Shown piece by piece: positions 26,140 through 32,491 of a stretch of 64,000 nt of DNA. Made by a program: the position numbers and the translations under genes. Source of the stretch: CAJINA01 sp964636125 (GTDB taxonomy: Bacteria; Desulfobacterota; Desulfobacteria; Desulfobacterales; CAJINA01). The notes below the pieces were generated by a model. That model did no database searches. It saw only the letters and a program-made list of their open reading frames with translations, and had not been told where the DNA came from. Each line of letters starts with the position of its first letter. Positions within the stretch are counted from its first letter, which is position 1. The stretch spans positions 82,697 to 146,696 of the forward strand of contig CAZWPX010000005.1 of assembly GCA_964636125.1 (NCBI GenBank), written 5' to 3'.

Positions 26140-27273
26140 TTACAGCCCTTCCCACCGGGCAATGTTGGTTTGCAGTACTTCATGGGTGCCCCCGCCGCTG
26201 AGCAGAAACCGCGTGTCGCGAAAAAAGCGCTGGGCCGGGTACTCCATGGAGTACCCGTAGCCGGCGAATATCCGGGTGCATTCGTCTGCTGCGCTGCAGG
26301 CTGCCTCTGTAGCGAAGTACTTGGCCATGGAAGCCTGTTTCATGCATTCACTGCCGCGGTCGATCATGGCCGTAGCTTTATAGACCATCAATCGCGAAGC
26401 TTCCAGATTGGTGGCCATATTGGCGATTTTCGATTGGATCAGCTGGTACTTGCTGATAGGTTTGCCGAAAGCTATACGCTCTTTGGCATATTTGAGGGCG
26501 GCATCCATGGCTCCACGCTGCAGGCCGATTCCCAGGGCGGCGGTCATGGTGCGAATTTCCGCCAGGATCGCTAAAAAGCAGGAGAGGCCCTGCCCCTCTG
26601 GCGTTACCCGGTATTCTTTGGGGATCAACACATCTTTGAAAGCCACTTCACAAATGGGAGTTGTACGCGTTCCCAGGCAGTCGAAGCGCGGGCTGAGGGA
26701 CACGCCGGGCAGGTCGCGCGGCACGAAAAAGTAGCCGATCCCCCGTAATCTTTTGGCCGGGTCCGTCTGGCAAAGGACCGTGTAAAAGCTCGCCTCCGGT
26801 CCGTCGGTGACCCATGTTTTCATACCGTTGATCAGATAGCCGTCGTCGACGGCGGTCGCCCGGGTGGTAATGGCGCCCAGGTCGCTGCCGGCTTCAGGTT
26901 CGGTCATGCAGAAACAACCGATTTTTTTCCCGCGCATGGCCGGTAGAAAGTAGGCCTCGTGCATTTCAGGCGTTCCGTAGTGAAACAGGAAGTTGGTCCC
27001 CATCAGACATTGCATGGCGGTTATGGAAGCCAGGCTCATTAGGCCGCGGGCCAACTCTTCGCAGATAATGCAATACAGGGTCGTGTTGCCGCCGGCACCG
27101 CCTTTGCCCCGTGGATAGCGAATGCCGAAGAGGCCCATTTCAGCCAGCTTCTGAAAGAGTTCGTGGGGGAATTCACCCTTTTTGTCCAGCTCTTCGGCAA
27201 TGGGAATGACTTCCTGGTCGACAAAACGGGCAATGGTCTGGCGTATCAATTTTTCCGGATCTGATCTAAGCAT
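26140..27273 (-). CDS. Acyl-CoA dehydrogenase family protein lacking the usual catalytic Glu
   Basis: The 377-residue flavoprotein has the full acyl-CoA dehydrogenase layout: N-terminal helices, FCMTEPEAGSDLGAITTRA, NGMKTWVTDGPEA, KERIAFGKPISKYQLIQ and FAGYGYSMEYPAQRFFRD. At the position where medium- and short-chain enzymes have the base Glu (YEGT) it reads GGGT, and at the isovaleryl-CoA-dehydrogenase position it reads Ile next to a Glu. By-eye alignment thus finds no Glu at either known site. That would suit a substrate whose alpha carbon loses CO2 rather than a proton, such as a benzylmalonyl-CoA. It should pass electrons to the EtfAB encoded upstream. Confidence 0.9.
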   Translation of the reverse strand: MLRSDPEKLIRQTIARFVDQEVIPIAEELDKKGEFPHELFQKLAEMGLFGIRYPRGKGGAGGNTTLYCIICEELARGLMSLASITAMQCLMGTNFLFHYGTPEMHEAYFLPAMRGKKIGCFCMTEPEAGSDLGAITTRATAVDDGYLINGMKTWVTDGPEASFYTVLCQTDPAKRLRGIGYFFVPRDLPGVSLSPRFDCLGTRTTPICEVAFKDVLIPKEYRVTPEGQGLSCFLAILAEIRTMTAALGIGLQRGAMDAALKYAKERIAFGKPISKYQLIQSKIANMATNLEASRLMVYKATAMIDRGSECMKQASMAKYFATEAACSAADECTRIFAGYGYSMEYPAQRFFRDTRFLLSGGGTHEVLQTNIARWEGL

Positions 27274-27292
27274 TATTAAGTTCCTAATTGGG

Positions 27293-27355
27293 TGTCATCC
27301 CGGCAAAAGCCGGGATCCAGGTTAAGGCTGGATGCCGGATCAAGTCCGGCATGAC
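27293..27355. repeat. Dispersed inverted repeat of the TCATCCCGGC...GCATGAC type
   Basis: The 60-base element reads TGTCATCCCGGC at one end and CAAGTCCGGCATGACG at the other, with internal GGCAAAAGCCGGGATCC able to fold on itself. Elements with these words are common between genes of many proteobacteria. It occupies the gap between etfA and the acyl-CoA dehydrogenase gene. The neighbouring 27405-27441 stretch, with CGATGTTCAACGTTCGATG, is a further short quasi-palindrome of the kind found in such gaps. Confidence 0.6.
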
Positions 27356-27453
27356 GATCTGGTACCTTTGCTGCCCTGTTAATCATCCAGCGAAGCGAAG
27401 CTTCACATCTTTCGATGTTCAACGTTCGATGTTGAATGTTCACTCGCTTTGTT

Positions 27454-28656
27454 TTACTCCTCGCACATGACGTCGCAAACCGCATGCAGCTGGCGGGTCA
27501 ACTCCGGCACCACCGTGAACAGGTCGCCGACGATGCCCCAGTCGGCTACTTTAAATATGGGTGCCAGCGGATCTTTGTTGATGGCCACAATGAATTTTGA
27601 GTCCAGCATCCCGGCGCGGTGCTGAATGGCGCCGGACAGCCCACAGGCAATATACAGATCAGGTCGTACGGTTTGGCCGGTCTGGCCCACCTGGCGGGTT
27701 GCCGGTATCCAGCCCTCCTCAACTGCCACCCGGGTTCCGGCGACCTGGGCATCCAGCACAACGGCCAGTTTTCGCAATACTTCGAAGCCGTCCGCATCGT
27801 TGAGGCCCCGTCCGCCGGCGACGATAACCCGGGCCGTGGAAAGGTCCTCTCCGGATCGGGCGGCCTTTACGGTCTCCAGAATCCGGGTGCCGATATCGGC
27901 TTCGACTACGGTCGCCTGGTGGGGGATCACCGTACCTTTATGGCCCGGTGCCGGGGTTACCTCCATGACCCCCGGGCGTACGGTGGCCATCTGCGGCCGT
28001 GAGTAACGGTTGGCGATGGTGGCCATGATATTGCCGCCGAAAGCCGGGCGCGTCTGCCACAAAATGCCCTCATCGTGGTCGATGTCCAGCTCGGTGCAGT
28101 CCGCTGTCAGCCCGCAGCCTACCCGACGGGAAATCCGCGGTGCCAGGTCACGCCCGATGTGGGTGGCGCCCATGAGCAGGATGTTGGGTTTGTGGGCCTG
28201 CACGAGTTCTGCAAACACCCGGGCATAGGACTCCGTGCGGTAGTCCGCCAGCGATTCATCCTCGGCCAGGTAGACCCGGTCGGCACTGAATTCGATCAGG
28301 ATGCCGGCCAGGGAGGCCACCTGATGGCCGATCAAAACTGCGGCAACTTCCTGCTTCAGGCTCCGGGCCAGCTGTCTGGCTTTGCCCAGCAGTTCCACGG
28401 ATACCCGGGTCAGGGTGCCGGCGCGCTGTTCGGCAAAGACCCACACCCCCCGGTGTTCATTGAAATCGGGAACGGCGCGCGGCGTTGCATCCGTGCAGAT
28501 GGCCCCGGTCCGGCAAACCTCCATGCAGGCGCCGCAGGCAGTGCAGCGGTCACCGATTTCCACTTTGCCTTCTGCCAGTGTCATCGCCTCATAGGGGCAT
28601 TTTCGGAGGCACCGCTGGCACCCGTCACACAGATCAATTTCAACCCAGACTGCCAT
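27454..28656 (-). CDS. etfA: Electron transfer flavoprotein alpha subunit with N-terminal ferredoxin domain
   Basis: ATG 28656 is preferred; a GTG at 28680 overlaps the stop of etfB but has no ribosome site. The 400-residue product opens with two [4Fe-4S] motifs (CDGCQRCLRKCPYEAM and CTACGACMEVCRTGAI), followed by the EtfA N-terminal domain and the FAD-binding C-terminal domain (VIVAGGRGLNDADGFEVL, ACGLSGAIQHRAGMLDSK, VAINKDPLAPIFKVADWGIV). The ferredoxin extension is known in strict anaerobes and would allow electron exchange with low-potential partners. It should accept electrons from the acyl-CoA dehydrogenase. It is co-transcribed with etfB. Confidence 0.92.
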   Translation of the reverse strand: MAVWVEIDLCDGCQRCLRKCPYEAMTLAEGKVEIGDRCTACGACMEVCRTGAICTDATPRAVPDFNEHRGVWVFAEQRAGTLTRVSVELLGKARQLARSLKQEVAAVLIGHQVASLAGILIEFSADRVYLAEDESLADYRTESYARVFAELVQAHKPNILLMGATHIGRDLAPRISRRVGCGLTADCTELDIDHDEGILWQTRPAFGGNIMATIANRYSRPQMATVRPGVMEVTPAPGHKGTVIPHQATVVEADIGTRILETVKAARSGEDLSTARVIVAGGRGLNDADGFEVLRKLAVVLDAQVAGTRVAVEEGWIPATRQVGQTGQTVRPDLYIACGLSGAIQHRAGMLDSKFIVAINKDPLAPIFKVADWGIVGDLFTVVPELTRQLHAVCDVMCEE

Positions 28657-28676
28657 AGCTTTCTGTTTCCTCTTTA

Positions 28677-29474
28677 TCACGGTGCTATCAAACGATTCTC
28701 TTTTAGCCGCTCCACCAGACTTTGCACCACATCAGCCATATCGCCTTCCAGCATTTCGCCCCGCCGTTCGAATTTGGGTGCAAAGGTTTTGATTACATGG
28801 GTTAGGGATCCATCCAGCCCCACCTGGGCTGTGGTTACCCCGATATCGGCCGCGTTCCAGACTTTGATAGGCGCTTTTTCACGGCAGGCTTTCAGCAGGC
28901 CGGCCATGCGGGGGTAGCGCGGGGTGTTCAACTGGCCGATGACGGTTAACAGGGCGGGCAGGCGGCACGCCACCCGTTCATAGCCGTCTTCCAGGCGCCG
29001 CTTGACCACCAGTTGATCGGCGGCGACGGTTTCGATATCGAACACATAGCTCACCTGGGGCAGATCCAGGTAGTCCGCCACCTGGGGCCCCACCTGGGCA
29101 GTGTCCCCGTCGATGGCCTGCCGGCCGCACAGGATAAGATCGTAATCCCCCACGGCTTCCACGGCCTTGCCCAGGGTAAAGGAGGTGGCCCAGGTGTCGG
29201 CTCCGGCGAAAGCGCGGTCGGTGAGCAGGATCGCCCGGTCCGCTCCCATGCCCATGGCCTCGGAGAGGGCATCGATTGCCTGGGGCGGTCCCATGGATAT
29301 CACCGTTACGTCGGCGTCGTGTGCTGCTTTCAGATCCAGGGCGGCTTCCAGGGCGTGCCGGTCATCCGGGTTGATGATGCTGTCGAGTCCTTCACGAATC
29401 AGGTTGCCTGTTTTGGGGTCCAGTTTTACTTCCGTGGTATCCGGCACCTGTTTGATAAATACGATGATGCGCAT
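28677..29474 (-). CDS. etfB: Electron transfer flavoprotein beta subunit
   Basis: The 265-residue EtfB has the expected start (IIVFIKQVPDTTEVKLDPKT), the nucleotide-binding DLILCGRQAIDGDTAQVGPQ and the recognition-loop region with LPALLTVIGQLNTPRYP. It binds AMP or, in bifurcating forms, a second FAD; the sequence alone does not decide which. It lies 13 bases downstream of the CoA-transferase gene and directly before etfA. Confidence 0.93.
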   Translation of the reverse strand: MRIIVFIKQVPDTTEVKLDPKTGNLIREGLDSIINPDDRHALEAALDLKAAHDADVTVISMGPPQAIDALSEAMGMGADRAILLTDRAFAGADTWATSFTLGKAVEAVGDYDLILCGRQAIDGDTAQVGPQVADYLDLPQVSYVFDIETVAADQLVVKRRLEDGYERVACRLPALLTVIGQLNTPRYPRMAGLLKACREKAPIKVWNAADIGVTTAQVGLDGSLTHVIKTFAPKFERRGEMLEGDMADVVQSLVERLKENRLIAP

Positions 29475-29487
29475 TTCCCGCCTCCCG

Positions 29488-30678
29488 TTAGATGACCCCT
29501 TTGTCTTTCAAATCGGCAAGCTTATCGGCTGCGAGCCCGAGCTTTTCCCCGTAAATGTCTTGGTTTTGCTCTCCGAAGCGGGGCGGGAAAGAGAGCGTCC
29601 GGTTTTGCTTTTCCAGAAACGGGGTCATGTTGGGAGGCGGCGCCAGGGTGATCTGCTTACCGGTCACCGGGTCCTTGGCCGAGAGCAGCTTCTGGCTGAC
29701 CAGGGGATCCGCGATGACCTCGTTGATGGTCTTTATCTTGCTGACCGGGACCGTGATGGTGTTAAAAAGTTCGATCAGTTCTTCGGAAGAGAGGTTGGCT
29801 GTAATGGCGTTGATCTGCCGGTTGAGGTTGCCGACGTCTTTAATCCGGCCGCTGTTTTTCCGGTACTCAGGAATGTCCAGCGATTTGAAGACTTCCAGAC
29901 CGGCCATGGCCTCCCACTGGCGGTCGTTGCCCACCGCCAGGTAGATAAAGCCGTTGGCGGTTTTGTAGACCGAGACCGGGCAGAAAAACTCATGGGTGTT
30001 TCCCCGGCGGCTTATCCGGGTGTCGAAACTGGCCGTCATGGTCACCGGCACCGTGAGCCAGGAAACCGTGGATTCAAACATGGCCAGATCTATGCGGGAG
30101 CCTTCCCCGGAGATTTCTCTTTTGAAAAGCGCCTTCATGAGCAGTCCGTAAGCGTGCTCGCTGGTGCCCATGTCCGGCAGGGGGATTCCCAATACCTGGG
30201 GATCTCCATCGGCCTCGCCGGTTAGTTCCATCAACCCGGACCGTGCCTGCAGAATCGGGTCATAGGCACCCTCATTGCTGTCCGGCCCGAAGCCGGTAAC
30301 CCCCAGCCAGATAATATCAGGCTTGGCTGCCCTCAAAATGTCGTAAGCGATGCCGAGTTTTTCATAATTTTTCGGCAGCTGGTTGGTGGTGAAAATGTCG
30401 ATGTCAAGGTCTTTGACCAGGCGATGCAGGAGTTTGCGGCCTTCCGGATCGGCCAGGTTGAGGGTCAGGGCCTGCTTGCCTGCATTGATACAGAGAAAAT
30501 AGGCATTCATCTTCTCCTCGTCCAGGGCATTGGCGCCGATCATGCGGTTGGGGTCGCCGTAGACCGGGTGTTCCAGCCGGATGACTTCCATACCGTCCAT
30601 GGCCAGACGATAGGTCAGATAGGGTACGACGGTTGCCTGTTCAAGTGAGAGGACCTTAACATTTTGAAAAAATTCCAT
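29488..30678 (-). CDS. Class III (CaiB/BaiF) CoA-transferase
   Basis: The 396-residue protein moves CoA between carboxylic acids. Visible family features are the N-terminal VLSLEQATVVPYLTYRLAMDG, VIRLEHPVYGDPNR, the NLADPEGRKLLHRLVKDLDI segment, PDIIWLGVTGFGP and the catalytic-Asp region LPDMGTSEHAYGL. A transferase of this family activates phenylsuccinate-type acids in anaerobic indoleacetate metabolism, so here it may complement or replace the PaaK-like ligase. It is the first gene of the minus-strand operon; its promoter faces the hydroxylase 2 operon across a 309-base gap that contains the GTATAC operator. Confidence 0.9.
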   Translation of the reverse strand: MEFFQNVKVLSLEQATVVPYLTYRLAMDGMEVIRLEHPVYGDPNRMIGANALDEEKMNAYFLCINAGKQALTLNLADPEGRKLLHRLVKDLDIDIFTTNQLPKNYEKLGIAYDILRAAKPDIIWLGVTGFGPDSNEGAYDPILQARSGLMELTGEADGDPQVLGIPLPDMGTSEHAYGLLMKALFKREISGEGSRIDLAMFESTVSWLTVPVTMTASFDTRISRRGNTHEFFCPVSVYKTANGFIYLAVGNDRQWEAMAGLEVFKSLDIPEYRKNSGRIKDVGNLNRQINAITANLSSEELIELFNTITVPVSKIKTINEVIADPLVSQKLLSAKDPVTGKQITLAPPPNMTPFLEKQNRTLSFPPRFGEQNQDIYGEKLGLAADKLADLKDKGVI

Positions 30679-30778
30679 TATCTACCTCCAGCGGCGTAGA
30701 GAATTGTGCTGTTTCGGGGTGCTGCCTGCTATCCGCAAAGAACAGGTGGCAGCGTTATCTTTTATGGTGAATAGATGC

Positions 30779-30813
30779 TTGACGGGTCGCTATGTATACA
30801 GTATACAGTATAC
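30779..30813 (+). promoter_or_regulatory. Sigma-70-like promoter overlapped by a triple GTATAC operator
   Basis: TTGACG at 30779-30784 is followed after 17 bases by TATACA at 30802-30807, a plausible promoter for the plus-strand operon. Three GTATAC units at 30794-30799, 30801-30806 and 30808-30813, each 7 bases apart, cover the spacer and -10. GTATAC fits the T-N-GT-N-AC-N-A half-site pattern of FadR/FCD GntR regulators. A bound repressor would block this promoter and possibly a TATACT -10 on the other strand. The rest of the 30679-30987 gap shows nothing else clear. Confidence 0.6.
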
Positions 30814-30987
30814 GACTTATGATTCATATACGGACGTGCAACCATTGTCAAGAGGCGACCTGACGGGTATCCTCATTTTAACCTGCAAACGCTCCCAAAT
30901 AGATGCTTGCAACCGGCCGTATCGGCTGGTACCGATGGCAGGCTGTTAAACCATTCCGGCAATCGGCAGCGACCAGGAGGAAACATC

Positions 30988-31989
30988 GTGCAACTACCAG
31001 GCTTTGAATACCTTGAGCCCCGCGATCTTACCGAGGCGCTCAACCTGCTGGGTGAATCTGGCGCCGACTGCGCGGTGCTTGCCGGCGGCACCGATCTGAT
31101 CGTACGGATGAAGCAGCGGCTGAAAACACCGGGCCGGCTGGTGAGCCTCAAACACCTCAAGGAACTGGACTATATTCGCGAGGCGGACGGCTGCCTGCAG
31201 ATAGGGGCCGCCACCTCCCTGGACCGGATCATCCGCTCGGACATAGTCCGGCAAAGCCTGCCGGGATTTCATGAGGCCGCAAAAGCGGTCGGCGCCCGAT
31301 CCATCCAGCACTTCAGGGGTACTCTCGGCGGGAATCTCTGCCAGGACAACCGCTGCCGGTTTTACAACCAGTCGGCGTTTTTTCGCGCAACCCGCCAGGC
31401 CTGCCACAAGGCCGGCGGGACGATCTGCTACGCCCGGGATGGTTCCGACCGCTGCCGCAGCACCTGCCAGTCCGACGGTGCGCCCGCCCTGATGGCGCTG
31501 GCGGCCGATGTGACCCTGTGCGGGGCCGGCTCCGAACGCACCATTGCGGTCAAGGACCTTTATACCGCTGTGGGGGACGCCCCGCTGTCGCTGCACAGCA
31601 GTGAGCTGCTTACCGAAATTTCAATTCCCCTGCCTGCTCCCGGTTCCGGCAGCGCCTATCGGCGTCTGGCCTTCCGCAGCGCCATCGATTACCCTATTGT
31701 TTCCGCGGCTGCTTTTCTCAGCATTGAAGCCGGCGTTATCCGCGATGCCAGGATTGTTGTGGGGGCCATAGGCAGTGCGCCGCTTTTTATGGTCACGGCA
31801 TCCAGAAGCCTTAATGCAAAAGCGGCTGATGACGCCGCAGCCCTGGCCGCGGCTGCAAAGACGGCCGGCGGCAGCGCTGCGGCGTTTATCGTAGACAATC
31901 TCAACGCTGGCATGGATTACCGGAGTGCCATGATTCCGGTTATGGTATCAAGAGCCCTGCGGGCGGCGATCGCAAATGCCGGTGGGTGA
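30988..31989 (+). CDS. FAD subunit of molybdenum enzyme 2, with 4-hydroxybenzoyl-CoA-reductase-type [4Fe-4S] loop
   Basis: The start is GTG 30988, 7 bases after AGGAGG; the longer frame to 30907 is not needed. The product has 333 residues. The FAD motifs are VLAGGTDLIVRMKQR (about 30-44) and RGTLGGNLCQDNRC (110-123). An insertion then carries cysteines 123, 139, 147 and 156. This spacing equals that of the [4Fe-4S] ligands of HcrB (122, 138, 146, 155), so the subunit very likely holds an extra cluster used for low-potential, reductive chemistry. Its 3' end overlaps the region before the next gene. It forms a three-subunit enzyme with the two genes downstream. Confidence 0.9.
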   Translation: MQLPGFEYLEPRDLTEALNLLGESGADCAVLAGGTDLIVRMKQRLKTPGRLVSLKHLKELDYIREADGCLQIGAATSLDRIIRSDIVRQSLPGFHEAAKAVGARSIQHFRGTLGGNLCQDNRCRFYNQSAFFRATRQACHKAGGTICYARDGSDRCRSTCQSDGAPALMALAADVTLCGAGSERTIAVKDLYTAVGDAPLSLHSSELLTEISIPLPAPGSGSAYRRLAFRSAIDYPIVSAAAFLSIEAGVIRDARIVVGAIGSAPLFMVTASRSLNAKAADDAAALAAAAKTAGGSAAAFIVDNLNAGMDYRSAMIPVMVSRALRAAIANAGG

Positions 31990-32011
31990 TGGCATCGGTG
32001 GAGGTATTCCT

Positions 32012-32491
32012 ATGGAAAAGGTCAACCTGGAACTGACAATAAACGGAGAGGCGCTGGCTTTTGCCATCCTCCCGAATCGTACCCTGCTGGAACTCCTCAG
32101 GGAGGAGGCCGGCCTGACCGGTGCCAAGGAGGGATGCGGCGAAGGGGCCTGCGGGTCCTGCACCGTCCTGCTGGACGGTCAGCCGGTACGGGCCTGCCTG
32201 ACCCTGGCGGTGGAGGCAGCGGGCTGTGCGATTACCACCGTTGAAGGCCTGGCCGAGGGTGAAACCCTCGATCCTCTCCAGGAGGCTTTCATCGAACACG
32301 GCGGCGTGCAGTGCGGTTTCTGTACACCGGGCATGCTGATGTCGGCCAAAGGGCTTCTGCTTGAAGATCCGCAGCCGGATGAAAAAAAGATTCGCCGGGC
32401 CCTGAGCGGGAATATCTGCCGCTGCACCGGATATGCCAAGATTGTCGAGGCAGTCACTGATGCATCCAAAAAAGGTGAGACCGATGGCTGA
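32012..32491 (+). CDS. [2Fe-2S] subunit of molybdenum enzyme 2
   Basis: ATG 32012, after GGTGGAGG, gives 159 residues; an upstream in-frame ATG at 31976 lies inside the previous gene and adds a glycine-rich tail unlike the family. Both cluster domains are complete: GCGEGACGSCTVLLDGQ with a later CLT, then CGFCTPGMLMSAKGLL and NICRCTGYAKIVEAV. The 3' end overlaps the start of the molybdenum subunit gene by 8 bases, which points to translational coupling. Confidence 0.93.
   Translation: MEKVNLELTINGEALAFAILPNRTLLELLREEAGLTGAKEGCGEGACGSCTVLLDGQPVRACLTLAVEAAGCAITTVEGLAEGETLDPLQEAFIEHGGVQCGFCTPGMLMSAKGLLLEDPQPDEKKIRRALSGNICRCTGYAKIVEAVTDASKKGETDG

Noticed and set aside
30794..30813. Three GTATAC units considered as a CRISPR-like or satellite repeat
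   Set aside because: Units are only 6 bases with a 1-base spacer and overlap a promoter; an operator is the better reading.
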